A DNA stretch of 64,000 bases from Gracilariopsis chorda (lineage: Eukaryota; Rhodophyta; Florideophyceae; Gracilariales; Gracilariaceae), in the NCBI GenBank assembly GCA_003194525.1, contig NBIV01000040.1:329213-393212 (forward strand), given 5' to 3'. Shown piece after piece: positions 1 to 10,854 of this stretch (its first letter is position 1; every line of letters starts with the position of its first letter). Under the pieces are notes generated by a model, which ran no database searches, was not told the DNA's origin, and saw nothing but the letters and a program-made list of their open reading frames with translations. The translations under genes were made by a program, and so were the position numbers.

Positions 1-926
1 ATTTGAAGAAATGCAAGTTCTTTACGAATTCTGTGAAATACCTTGGACATATCATTCGTCCTGGTCAGCTCTCTGCGGATGAAGTTCGAGTTAAATCGCT
101 TAAGACTGCAACGCATCCGGTAACGCAGAGGGAACTAAGATCCTTCCTTGGATTGTGTAACGTATACTGACGTTTCATACCTGGTTCTCCGGAAATCGCA
201 GCTTCTCTTAGCAGGCTCCTGACCAAAAGGCAACCGGTGTACTTGGCACCTTTTGATGACATGGAATCTACTGCTTTCTCAAAGCTTGTGGATGCTGTTA
301 CCTCACCACCAATCTTGGCCCTTCCCGAACTTGGGCTCCCCTATGAAGTGGAAACTGATGCCAGTGATAACCAGGTTGGTTGTGCACTGTTTCATATCAC
401 AGAAGATGGTGTAGGAATTCCTATCGGATTCTGGTCGAGAAGTTTAAACGTGCACAAATGTAACTACTCGGTTCCTGCGAAAGAGTGTCTTGTCGTTGTA
501 TGGGCATTGACAACGCTCTGTCCTTACCTTATGGGTACTTACTTTAAGGAATATACAGATCACGCGTGTCTCCGTTGGCTTATGGAGATCACCGAACTCT
601 CCGGTCGCTTGATGCGTTGGAGCTTACGCCTATTGGAGTTCAATTTCGATTTTTTACACAAGAAAGGATCCTCTAATGATCAAGCCGATGCTATATCCCG
701 ACTGGGAACTAATGTAAAAGCAGAACCGACAACGGATCTGGATATACCATGCTTCATGGTTGAAGACCTATATGGAAGTTCTGAAATCCTTTCGGATGAT
801 GTATGTGACGACATACTGTCTATGGAAAGCTCAAATCTCCCTGCTGGTTCATTTGCACCTATTGCTCTGGACGAGATGATCCGTGAACCACACTTGGATT
901 CGTTCTGCACGCAGATTCGAGTATGA
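1..926 (+). pseudogene. Ty3/gypsy pol fragment: end of RT plus RNase H
   Basis: The first 200 bases match the end of the RT domain of element B (about 58230-58420: a KYLGHI-like stretch followed by RSFLGL), but the frame is broken. From 237 an open frame of about 229 codons carries the tethered RNase H domain: an ETDASDNQVGCALF-type motif, KECLVVVWAL, then YTDHACLRWLM and an Asp-containing ADAISRL end. In element B the same motifs lie at 58560-58940. The reported start at 237 is simply the first Met after a break. In the complete element this region would be an internal part of a gag-pol polyprotein. Confidence 0.8.
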
Positions 927-1134
927 CTCAACGGAGTAGATCTAATACCGTTCGTGGTGAGTGATTAAAAATATCTGGTTAGATTGGTCGAATCAACACC
1001 ACAAATTGTGGTATCGCACTCATTTCAATAGCGAGCGTTACATATATCCCACTATGTGAAGTTAAGAGCTCACCCTAGAGCTCAAAAGTTATTCCCATCC
1101 CTCAGAATAAGTTTCTACTGACCCGCTATGGCAT

Positions 1135-1800
1135 TTGACTGCTATGTAGTTCGCTGTTCTTGTACGGAGTGTGCTGAGAACAACTTGAAGCTACGTAAGT
1201 ACTCTAGGAAGCTAACGTTATTCCCAGGTCGGGCTCCACTGGAATTCGTCGCCATCGATGTACTTGGAGAGCTTATTTGAAGACCTCGAGGACACAAGTT
1301 CTTCCTTGCCATAGCCGATCGGTTTTCTAAACTGATACAGACAGTGCCATTGAAACGGATTGCTGTTAGTGCAGTGGCGCAAGCTTTTGTCAGTCAGTTG
1401 GTCTTCTTTTCCGGCCACCCGTTAATTTACTCTCAGATAATGGAGGCCAGTTCACTTCTAAGTCTTTCTAGGATGTCTGTCGAATCTTGGCGATCAAGGA
1501 ATTGTTCAAAACGACAGATCCCCTCTAAAGAAATGGACAGGTACAACGATTTAATCGTACAATGCTTAATGCATTAAGATCCTATGTGGTGGATCACCCC
1601 AAGGAATGGGACTTATACACTGATGATATAACGTATTCCTACAATACCCATGTTCATCGGGTTACTTCGCTTTCACCTTTTGAGTTAATCGTGTCCCGTA
1701 TCCCACCACACGTGCTATCGAGGTACAACCGACTCTCTCAAAGAAGTCCTCGCCAGGTTTATACCGTGTATCGTGGAAACGATGGCTCACAAAAATAGTA
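1135..1800 (+). pseudogene. Ty3/gypsy integrase remnant
   Basis: Broken integrase core. A frame around 1225-1280 reads PGRAPLEFVAIDVLG, containing the first catalytic Asp, and corresponds to 59490-59530 of element B. It continues past a TGA with HKFFLAIADRFSKLIQTVPL. A second frame (1562-1798) reads like the post-catalytic segment, with DHPKEWDLYTDDITYSYNTHVHR followed by SPFELI. The stretch carrying the second Asp and the Glu is scrambled by indels, so no active enzyme is possible. Confidence 0.75.
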
Positions 1801-2847
1801 CCAATGGCTCGGAAAGCCATGGTGAAAGCTCAGGACGCCTAAAAGCGTAATTCCAATAGCAACGTTCATACACGTCTTCCAAAGGTTGCTACAAATGACT
1901 TTGTATTCGTATGCCAAGATTACTATTATCCTGGGAAGGAACATCGTCAAAAGCTCTTCCCAAATTGTGGATGAACCCTATCGAGTGGCATCTACTGATG
2001 CGAACACTGTTGTGTTGGATATTAACAATCAACAACCCGTTTAGCCTCGTGGTACTCAACGAAATCATCTGCAAGTACTCACTCGAGTAACACCCCCACC
2101 TGAGGTTCTTTCCGCTCCCACAGCTCTGGCTAAAGAGGGGCAGAGTGCTGGTAAAATCGCTGTCCATGTATCGCCGTCACTGGGAACTCCGCTCGCTGCA
2201 TCCCGTCGCAACGCTGCATTGGCTCCAGAGGGAGGAACTTCTTCTAAGGAACCGAACCTTCGAGGTATAAGAGACGCTACGCTTCAATGCGAAGAGAGTA
2301 CCGTCACTAAGGATCAGACTACCCCATTGCGAAAAGACACTACTGGTAACACCAATGCTGTGGTTGAACCGTCATCTTCAACGAAGAAGGACAATCGCAC
2401 TCGCGAAGTTGGAGAATCCACCGATAAGATGGTCTCCGCAGACGTATATGGGATTTTGTAAGGCGATTGCAACCTTAGTTGGTCGATCTCGTAGTGTAGA
2501 GAAGAAAGAAGCTCCATGAAATTACTGAAGTCATTTCCGAGAACTTCTTGGCACAAGTCATACCGTCATTGGTGAAATTGGACGAACAGGTCTACGCTGT
2601 GATACCCTTTCTGTTGGCAAATACGAAGAACCGGGTTACAGTGCCAGAGCATGCCGACGCTTGTGCACACGCCCTGTGGTGACCGTTCGAAATTGCAACA
2701 CTATTTGGTGACGCACAGTACTTTTGTGGCTCTCGTGGGCTCGACCAAAACCAACCAGATGGTGGCAAAGGCACAGTGCTTGGTGAACCGCCACCCTGGC
2801 GCAGTGATTGCAGTGTTTTAGTGACTCCGTAGCAACGGTACATCCGT

Positions 2848-3338
2848 ATGGATGAGGAGAACTTCTCGAATCTCGGAGGCCACCGTTCCGCGCTACGCGT
2901 CATGGTGATGGATAACACAGAATTGTATTCACAGGAGTTCGTCGTGGAACGTATGGTGCGTCATGAAACTAGCAAGAGAGTAATGCAGTTTCTCATCCGT
3001 TGGTATGGATATTCACCCGAGGAGGATACATGGGAAACCATCGAGAACCTCCCAAGGTCCAAGATTATATCTTATCACCCTAGGACCCGGTCGCCTCTCC
3101 CATCCACCTTGGATAATGCGCAAGTTGGATAACCACACTTGTTGGAATTGCGCAGGGCGTTGATACTACCGCCACGCAGTATGTGAAAGAAATCGAGGAG
3201 AGTGATAAGTTGAGAACTCTGATAGGGATGGAGGTTCCAGGAATATTTCCCTTTACTCATCAAATTGACGGTTTCACCGAATTAACGGTTTATGAAGATA
3301 TGCCTCATGTTTATGAAGTATACGACGAAGAAGTGTAA
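2848..3338 (+). pseudogene. Chromodomain and C-terminal tail of element A pol
   Basis: The frame 2848-3132 contains a chromodomain: EFVVERMVRHE, then FLIRWYGYSPEEDTWE and ENLPRSKIISYH. This matches element B at 61780-61945, where the core is VRWYGYDPSGDTWEPIEHLP. After a frame change, a second coding-like stretch of about 70 codons runs to a TAA near 3338. It is acidic and has no recognised domain. Chromodomains on gypsy integrases are known to direct insertion to particular chromatin; that role is inferred here from the family. The 1800-2850 stretch upstream is a linker without a recognisable domain. Confidence 0.8.
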
Positions 3339-3571
3339 AGCAAGAAGTGAGAAGAAAAAGTATAAAGGAAAAAGTTTGTTTACTCTGTGTTCAGAAAATC
3401 TACCATGAGGTGATCGAGTACAGCTAGGTTGCTACACTCCCAATGAGGGACCGGCATTACCTTTGTTTGACGCTCCTTGCGTATGCTGCGCTGCAAACGC
3501 TAGCAGCTGGCTTACGTCTTTCATACCAGGCAGAACTGCGATACCCAGACTCAACAGGTTAGCTCGTGTTT

Positions 3572-5116
3572 TCACGATTTCTGCGGATACTGCAGTTGGG
3601 GTCGAGCACTCTGCAGAGTTCCCAAATTCCAACCGGATGGTGCCGCAGCTCCTGTAGCGTACATTTCGGCAACGCAGTCACCCGAAGAGTTCACAATGGC
3701 CATGAGATCGGCGCCACCAAGCGCGTTCGCTTCATCATCCAACATCGGATCTTTGAGGTCAACCGGAGCATCATTGAAGACGAACCCTGTAAGGTGATCC
3801 TCAGGAATCAAGCGTGGGACGTTGTTTAACAATAACGCTTGAGCACGTGACGTGTCACACCTTTTGTACGGGTCGTAATAGATGAAATCCTCAGCTCCTG
3901 GATGCTGACGACCCAGAGACCGGTCATAGGAAGAACGGTTACCCATTGCAAGATTACCGTACGACAAGGTGTTCCAGTTAACCTGATCAACCACATCTAG
4001 GATGTAATTCAGTTCATCCACGTTCTCTTCGGAACCGAGAAATGTGTGAAGATTCAGTGCTTGCATTACCTTTCGGAGGTACGGAGGTAGGCACCAAACC
4101 CTACAATGGTCATACGCTTCTCAAAGGGTGAAAACCGCAATGCGGGTAGCCCAACTGGCGAGTAATAACGACAAGTATCTAGACCTCGGATTGATGAGTA
4201 TGCGGGACGCCCTGTACGTAAGACACGGAGGGAGTTCCAGGTAACACCCTTTGGGTACTTCAATACGAGACCACCAAGTTGGCAAGGGTACAAAACGCCC
4301 GTCGAAAGCCTGTGGCTGGTATCGTTCTGTTTCGATGTTCACGTATGGGATCAAGTATCGGTGACGGTATCGTGCTTTCCGCTCGAACTGGATATAACAG
4401 GCCAGCCTGCAGAGTGTAATGACTTGCCGTATGTATCTGAACTCTGCTCGAAAAAGGGGCTGTGCCCAGCAGAGCATATCTGGTTCGATACGAACGATAC
4501 TCCTGTTAAACACCGCAGGGTCGAATGCAGCCAGTTGGTCTCCGTACGAGATTTTACCGTAGGTTCGGTATCTTGATAGGTCGAATCTATACAGGTACGG
4601 TACTGGGCTCGCATTCCGCGCATGGCTTAACCATTTGTACGCAAGGTTCGTCATCTCTTCACAGTCCTTGTAAAAGGCTTCACGTTTGTGGTCATGGATC
4701 CTCAACAGATGCGGGTCGATCGCTATGCGACCTATCCAATCGGAGGATATGAATATGTCAATAGGTGACCCATCGGGTAAGAGGCCACTAGTAAGGTACG
4801 AAGAGATCAACGCGTGATTTTGAACCACTTCGGGGTGAAACCACGGTGCTCTTGAGAAGAGATAACTATCCGGCAGGGGATTGCGTATGGGGAGCGTATC
4901 CTTTGATACCCATCCAGAAGTACAGGTCGTCACCGGCATTGATTCTTCTGAATTCCAGGGCACGGCCAAGGGATCCAATGTGGGACCCGTCGGGTGTTGC
5001 GGCAACAGAGCCGAGGGAAAACCAGTCATTTGGTGTACGCTCGCCGGTAGAGGTTCAGAAGTACCAGCAGAGCTGGAGGCACCCCGGAGAGGGTTGGACG
5101 GAAAGTGCATTGGCAT
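3572..5116 (-). pseudogene. Antisense accessory ORF of element A (unrecognised protein)
   Basis: A single minus-strand frame of about 514 codons runs from ATG 5116 to 3572. It is interrupted by one TGA (4123-4121), after which the same frame continues through Met 4066. Open sequence extends upstream to 5146 without an earlier ATG. The protein matches the minus strand of element B at 63690-62420 over nearly its full length. Shared short motifs include PWFHP, RAEFRY, IPY.N.E, CY.ELPP.LTY, DFIY.DP and PEDH. No known domain, signal peptide or membrane segment was recognised; aromatic and Arg residues are frequent. It lies between pol and the 3' LTR and would need its own antisense promoter. It could be a regulator, a nucleocapsid-like protein or something else; the function is unknown. 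Confidence 0.7.
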
Positions 5117-5506
5117 CCTTAGAGGAGTTTGTAGTTCGTATTCCAAAGTTATTACTCGAGTTCGAGTTTAGCGCTTCGGATATCTGGAGTGTATCGCCTG
5201 ATTTGCGAGGAACCGGAATTTCGGAGGAACTCACGATGAGTCTGTTACTTAAGCAATTTGCCGCCTGCGAGTTCCTCTCAAAGAGTGCGGGAGCACTCGG
5301 CTAAGGAGGTGAAGATGTGGGGCAACGCGAAAAACGGGTAAATCGCGATGATGGTACTAATAGGGGTGTGACGCGGTTACCTTGACCGCTCTACCGTAGA
5401 TGAGATGGACCAGTACGAGTTGATGCCAATGGGATTGTTTACTGTATGAACTTTCACCTGAGAAGGTAGGAATCTAGAATGGAGTGCAGTATGAGTGGAT
5501 GTGTGT

Positions 5507-5553
5507 GCACGTGTGCGTGTGTGCGTGTGTGCGTGTGTGGGCGTGTGCGACAG
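5507..5553 (+). repeat. GTGTGCGT-type microsatellite in the LTR
   Basis: About 47 bp of alternating GT/GC (GTGTGCGTGTGTGCGT pattern). The inverted LTR copy near 7825-7845 has only a short version, so the array expanded in one copy. Confidence 0.85.
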
Positions 5554-6664
5554 CACCATGCTGTAGTGTTATGTTTTTCTTGGGTTGACCCCTCAGCGTG
5601 CCTGACACTGGCCTGGCTACCTTTGTGGACCTGAGGAGGTGTGGACTATTGTAGTTAATTATTATAGTTTATTTCGTAGTGTACCTACTTATGTGAGCGC
5701 GACCTGATCATCGAGAGCACTAAGTAAAGTTAACCCGAGATATTGGTCATTCATAACTGTTCAGTCTGACCTGAGGTATCCGGCTCTGGATTGTGGCGTC
5801 ATTGCGCCATGTACTACTCCTCACATAGGGTCATCTCATTTGGTTGGCTCAATTCAACGGCTTGATAAGCATACAGATACTCTGTGTTATAATTGTCGTG
5901 TGACACTTATCTACCGTGTGGTACTGGTAATGCCCCTGTATTTGGTAATTTGTCCGCTATATCCCATGCATGTGCTCAGTCCGTCGGATCTGTTTCCGTT
6001 CCCGCACGACCTGCCGGGTGGGTTTTCTCCGTCCTTGGAAGGAACTCTTCACCGGGTATATTCTAAACCGCCGCATCGTGTGGCACACGGGTCTCTGGTT
6101 GTACCGTCTTTCTGGCTCCAGTTCACCTTTCTTCGTCCACCTCTGTGGTCAATCCGAAATACCTTCGGAGCTACGCTCGTATTAGAGGTATACAGAGGGC
6201 TGTGTCGCTGAGTCTGACTCCACAGGGAGCAAGGCCGCGGACAACTTGAGTGTGATACCCAACCTTCGAGTTTTGCACTAGATTTAGTCAGATACATTGT
6301 TCGATATCACAACCGACTCATTATTAGAATTTTCTACAGGACGCAGAAGTCCTTGTCATGCAACCGTTTGTAGTGCAAAACTCGGGAATGGGTGACACTC
6401 AAGGATGTCCGACTCTCTGCCCTCTTGCGAGGTAGGCTCAGTGGCTGAGCACTCCGTCTACCCAGGTGTCGGGTGTAAGACTGACGGTAGTTCGGAAATA
6501 CCACGGAGGTAAAGAGGAACGGTAAAACCGGGAAACGGTGGAACACGCGTACAGTGGACCAGTGCGAACCCCGAAAAGGGGGCTATCCAAAGACAGAACG
6601 GAACCACCCGACGGGTCGTGCGGACACCGGGAACAGACCCGACGGTGGGTGCAAAAGCAACAAA

Positions 6665-7445
6665 ACACAACGAAAGAATACCCAATACAGGGTCGATGTC
6701 TGTAACTGTGGTTTTCCAATAATGCCTGTAAGGGCCTCGGTAGTGGGGTGGAAAGCCACAAACGAACCACGAATGTGGGTGTTACCTTGCTGGCAACGGG
6801 GCTAGAAGATCAGTGCCAAGGTGGGAGCACCATCAGTACGAATGTCACGTGTGTGAATAGCGTATCCGAGAGCGGAGAGTCAGCGTAGCCAAAAGATAAG
6901 AGTATCAGACGGTCCTGTGGCCAACACAACAATATCAATAAACAAAAGAGCAAAACGAGAACAGTCAGCTGTAAAACACGTGAGGATATGCTCGGAACAA
7001 AGAGCTATAGCTCAGAAACGATTAAGTACTGTTACTATAGGTGCCCCTATGTCGTAAACGACTTAGGAGTCCTGACGGTCTGACCAAAGGGTGAAGATCA
7101 GAGGGTGTTGGTTGGCATTCGCCTCTCTCACCTGGGCAGGTCGCCCTTTTCTAGGCTGCGAAGCCACTCAGTAGTCTGAATGCAAGGTCTAAATGTGTGG
7201 CTCTCCACTAACTACAGTAATAAAATATAAGAAAATAAAATAAATAATTAGTGGAGGCCTACTACAGTACCATGCACAGCAGTGCAGTGCCAAATGACCA
7301 TTCGTAGTCCACATTCCTCCATAAAGGGGTTCCCTTCATAGTCCTCGCTGGACAGCCAGGTACTGTAGCCGAAAGCAATGAATGTCGTCCTCGACTTAAC
7401 TCATCATTCGGTGATCCGATACCAATGCATCTCGAATGCTACAGA
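6665..7445. other. Unmatched insert in the right LTR arm
   Basis: This stretch has no counterpart in the left arm of the LTR inverted repeat. It contains an AT-rich block (7215-7255) that resembles the AT-rich core of these LTRs in reverse orientation, so it may be part of a third, older LTR fragment. No coding frame is supported. Confidence 0.4.
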
Positions 7446-8023
7446 AACACAGAGAAAACAGAAGTCACACGACAATTAGTGAACACAGTATATCTGTAGT
7501 CCTACCGAGCGGGTAGATAGTACAAACCGATTGCGGTGACCCTCCGGGTGGAGTAGTGCACGTACAACGGCATTTCAATCTAGAGCCGGATTCTTCAGGT
7601 CAAACTGAACACTTATGTGCGACCGAAGACTCGGGTTGACTTTACTTAGTGCCCGCGACAGTGAGGTCGCGCTCATCTAAGTAGGTACACTACAGAAATA
7701 AATAGTAATAATTAACTAAAATAATGCACCCCTCCTCAGGTCCACACACGTGGCTAGACCAGTGTCAGACACCCTGAGTGGTCGTCCCAAGTTAAACATA
7801 ACATCACAGCATGGCGCTGTAGCACACGCGCACACGCGTCCATCATCCTGCAATCCACTCCAGATTCCTACCTTCCTAGGTGAACTTGCTCACACTAAAC
7901 TATCTACTTGGTGCCACTCCACGTGAGTCCAACTAATATACCGTAGAGCCATTGCAGCGACTATGTCTCACTCTTATGAGTTGCATCTGCGCGTATATTA
8001 CGCAAACGCGTTGCTCCACACCT

Positions 8024-9272
8024 TTATGAGTTGGTCATTGCAGCCACATCGTTATACTGGATATTACAAATTCCACTCTCAGACAACGGATCATGCAAGA
8101 TCTCTGCGTCTTTTGAGATGTACCGTTTCTTCCAAAAGCAGAGAAATAATGGAGAGTTTGAGTCATTAAATCCAGCTCTGAGTTCCTCACAAAGCAAATC
8201 CAAAGCATTCTGACAATTTGATAGCGGAGTAATTTTGTTCTGAAACTCTTTCGTTGTCAAATTAATCTGACTTAGTTGCTAGCAGTACCTCAGGAATTTG
8301 TTCTTTAAAGCCTGACTTCCGTACAAAATCAAGTGGGAACGGTCATCCTGACTTAATTCAATCAGCTCATTTAATATACGTATAAAAACCGTTCCAACAT
8401 GTACCACTTCCCAAACCACAGCGTCTGATTTTGCAACACAGGACGTAGATAAACCACTTCACGCAGCAGCGCAGCGTTCCGCAGACGCTGCTTGCATTGC
8501 AACATTGTGATATGAACAGAATTAATAGTAATATCCAAATCAGACGTCATACGGACCATTTAGTTGACCTATAGATTCAATACATGTCTTTTGCATGCGA
8601 CGTGCGGTATACGAAGTAATGTTACCACCTTCTTGTTGACCGTAGAGTTGTCTGAAATTTGACATACTGCCCATGAAAGCACGTTGATGTCGTAGAAGTC
8701 AAACATTGACTTAAAATGCATAGCGTGAGTGTTGGCACAAAATATAGCAGCCTATTCAAAATCGAGCTTGAAATCATCATTGTTGCGGTCATTTTATTCA
8801 ATGTTAGCCATTGATAAACATGACAACATTGCTAGCTTCACGGCTTTGCAAGATGTTGTTCCAGGGTCAGGGGCACTATTTATTACTTCCAAAATGTATG
8901 AAGGGTACAGTCCAACATAATGAACGCCACCGCAACTCTAGCGTTCGTAAAGAATCGCACCTTTGTTAGCTTGTTTCAATGCCTTAGCAATTTATCGTTC
9001 TAAACGTTTGGTGAATTTGAGAATGACGTTGCAAACGTTTTTCGAAGAGACGCGGTCACTACCCTCGGAAAAGCTTCTTATGTTTCTATTCTCCACTGTA
9101 GATATCGGCATTTTGTTAAAGGCAACAAGTCGTATGTAGTTGTGAAGTGCGTTTTATCTCGGTGTGACCTTACGAAAGAATGATGAGCATTTGCCTTGCT
9201 CAGGGTGTAACGCTCGTCGTTTGATAACATCGTAGTACATTTGCGGGAACGTTTCTGGTTGTACTTCTGCAA
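8024..9272 (-). pseudogene. Decayed hAT-type transposase
   Basis: Reading the minus strand in one frame from about 8940 to 8371 gives a continuous protein with several internal stops. It includes GVHYVGLYPSYI, then a stretch ending ISDNSTVNKKV, then IPHVACKRH followed by LNL-VN-MV, VHITMLQCK and MLERF. The S/GDN.. VN.. (A).. GIPHVGC..H(K/R)LNL pattern is typical of hAT-superfamily transposases with an RNase H-like fold, as seen in oomycetes and algae. The C-terminal part continues after a frame break at 8260-8024 (LDLLCEELRA). The N-terminal side is eroded; the frame at 9734-9351 may belong to it. Terminal inverted repeats were not located. Confidence 0.7.
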
Positions 9273-10055
9273 AACAAGCTCTGAGGTGCCTTGCCGGGTT
9301 TTTAAAGCCTTTTTTCTTTTGGAATTAAATTTTGCACTCTTTTCTTTGCACTACAAATTTTGACATTGAAATACTAAGTGGTCTCGTTGGATATTCTCAT
9401 ATATTTTGCATTTGATATGCCTTTTTTCTGTGCAAACGTACTTGCTAGTGCGTACAGAACTTGTTTTGAGGTTGGAGGTTAAAGTAGGGTGCTCATCTTG
9501 ATATCTTTGGTTAGAATGACGAAGAGCAAAAGGATGTGTTATTGGTATCAGTTTCCTTGTCTTAAGTCGCTTGGACACATGAGCCTTGCGCTCAATGTAC
9601 TCGTATGTGGCCGTTTTAAAAACATGGTTTGAACGGCTTGGAAGTTTTTGAAACTGTGAGTTTCGAGTGGTAACGACTACTTGCTGCAATATTGGAATGC
9701 AATCTGATGGAGAGATTACCGTTTGCACTGCCATCAGATTTCAATAGCGCCAAGAGATTGCAAGCTCTGATTGCAATCTCTCGATTGCAATTAATTGGAA
9801 CGCATCCCTGGAGCTACTGTCGCCTAAAGCTAAGGCATAGCGTTGAGAATACCGTTGATCACTTTGCCATGAGGTGTAGAAAATGCCCCAAGTCTAGGTG
9901 AGACACGTTCTCATATGCAAGAGAAAGACAAGGACTTGGAGTATTAAAAATAGTGAAGAAATGGCCGGAAGGGTTGTTGGAATTCTTGCGGAGAGGATTC
10001 TTCATCAAGAGTCCCTACCACGCTGTCGGAAGTTGTGGCGTGCGCGCGTAAATGT

Positions 10056-10083
10056 ACATGCGTACATACATACATACATACAA
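10056..10083 (+). repeat. TACA microsatellite
   Basis: Short (TACA)n array, starting imperfectly and then about four clean units, directly before the long hairpin at 10119. Confidence 0.8.
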
Positions 10084-10118
10084 AGAGTTACTAGGTATAG
10101 GGTTACAAGGCTTAATGG

Positions 10119-10235
10119 ATTCAGAAATCGAAATCACTTTGTTGTTGTTCCTCATAAGCCGTGGCATCATCATCATCGTCATCATGATGCCATCGCTTAT
10201 GAGGAACAACAACAAAGTGATTTCGATTTCTGAAT
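10119..10235. repeat. Long near-perfect hairpin (117 bp)
   Basis: 10119-10159 is the exact reverse complement of 10195-10235 (41 bp). After one mismatch (10160/10194), pairing continues for ten more base pairs (10161-10170 with 10184-10193, one G:U). The loop is about 13 nt. It lies 37 bp upstream of element C. It could be a foldback MITE or the precursor of a small RNA; no target-site duplication was evident. Confidence 0.9.
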
Positions 10236-10272
10236 GATCATACTAAGGTAGGATCTATCATTCCATCTTCTA

Positions 10273-10690
10273 TGAGGATAAAGCTCCGCTCACCGTCCTT
10301 GTCAGACGGTGAGGAAAAAGGAGATGGAATGGACCATCTCACCATCCTTGGGGATGGTGAGAAAGCGTCCTGCCTTCTCACCATCCCCGAGGATGGTGTG
10401 ATGGCTGCTTACAATGCCGCATTCATGCGAGCATGTTAGGACTCTAACTACCGAGAAAGACAACTAGCATCTTTCTCTCTGAGTATAAAAGGAGGGAACA
10501 GAGCTCGGCCTTCGCCTCTCGTCTGTTCCCCAACCCATTACTATCATCAACTCTACCTCTCTAAGCAAAGGAATCATCCTTTTTGGGCTGCCCCTAGCTA
10601 CCACTACAGGCCGCCCCTAGCTACCACTACAGGCCGCCCCTAGCTACCACTACAGGCCGCCCCTTTATTTTCACGTATTATTTCACGACA
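10273..10690 (+). repeat. 5' LTR of element C
   Basis: 418 bp, TG...CA. It contains a TATA box (TATAAAA, 10484-10490). Upstream are several imperfect copies of a CTCACCATCC / GGATGGTGAG motif in both orientations (10290-10400), which can fold on one another. The 3' part has three tandem 23-bp units (AGGCCGCCCCTAGCTACCACTAC type, about 10597-10665). The 3' LTR has only one unit, accounting for nearly all of the 48-bp length difference. Confidence 0.92.
10484..10490 (+). promoter_or_regulatory. TATA box of element C 5' LTR
   Basis: TATAAAA followed by GGAGG, conserved in both LTRs. Transcription would start roughly 25-35 bp downstream and include the repeated region and leader. Confidence 0.7.
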
Positions 10691-10734
10691 TTCGGAATTA
10701 TCCGTGGATAATCGTCGATTTTTACAGTTTACAA

Positions 10735-10854
10735 GTAAGTCATTCGACATCTAAAGAATTGAAAAATTCTGTTGGTACTGATTACGCGTTGTTAACCAAT
10801 ACGTATAAGACGTAATTACTAACCACACATTTTTTCTAATCTATATTCTTTTAG
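10735..10854 (+). other. Leader intron of element C that assembles a start codon
   Basis: Donor ACAA|GTAAGT at 10735; branch site TACTAAC at 10817-10823; pyrimidine-rich tract; acceptor TTTTAG ending 10854. Length is 120 bp, like the host introns in this window. Exon 1 ends in A and exon 2 begins TGTCT, so splicing creates ATG TCT AAT, the start of ORF1. Unspliced RNA has only GTG there. A second TACTAAC at 11521-11527 with possible acceptors (TTAG at 11565 or 11620) could allow an alternative splice that skips ORF1 and exposes gag. Confidence 0.75.

Larger units (their letters stand above)
1..6290 (+). mobile_element. Element A: decayed Ty3/gypsy chromovirus-type LTR retrotransposon, 5' part outside window
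   Basis: Order on the + strand is the end of reverse transcriptase, RNase H, integrase and chromodomain (1-3338), then a long ORF on the opposite strand (5116-3572), then an LTR-like segment (about 5440-6290). RT-RNase H-integrase order with a C-terminal chromodomain defines a Ty3/gypsy chromovirus-type element. Every domain matches element B at 56-63 kb, but with strong divergence and with many stops and frameshifts, so this copy is dead. The left end, gag and 5' LTR lie outside the window. The right boundary is approximate because the LTR runs into an inverted repeat centred near 6310. Confidence 0.85.
5440..7930. repeat. Large inverted repeat made of LTR sequence
   Basis: The left arm (about 5440-6290) is matched in reverse complement by 7930-7450 and 6660-6340. 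Matching landmarks are: GAAGGTAGGAATCT at 5463 versus its complement near 7875; an AT-rich block at 5650-5690 versus 7695-7735; TTGTCGTGTGAC at 5893 versus 7465; CCGTCGG-TCTGTT at 5980 versus 6640; and GAGTTTTGCACTA at 6270 versus 6370. The arms are diverged by many substitutions. The right arm is interrupted by an unmatched stretch of about 780 bp (about 6665-7445). The simplest reading is the 3' LTR of element A lying against a second LTR of the same family in opposite orientation. Confidence 0.8.

Noticed and set aside
5377-5559. His/Thr-rich minus-strand frame.
   Set aside because: Translation of the GT-rich microsatellite in the LTR.
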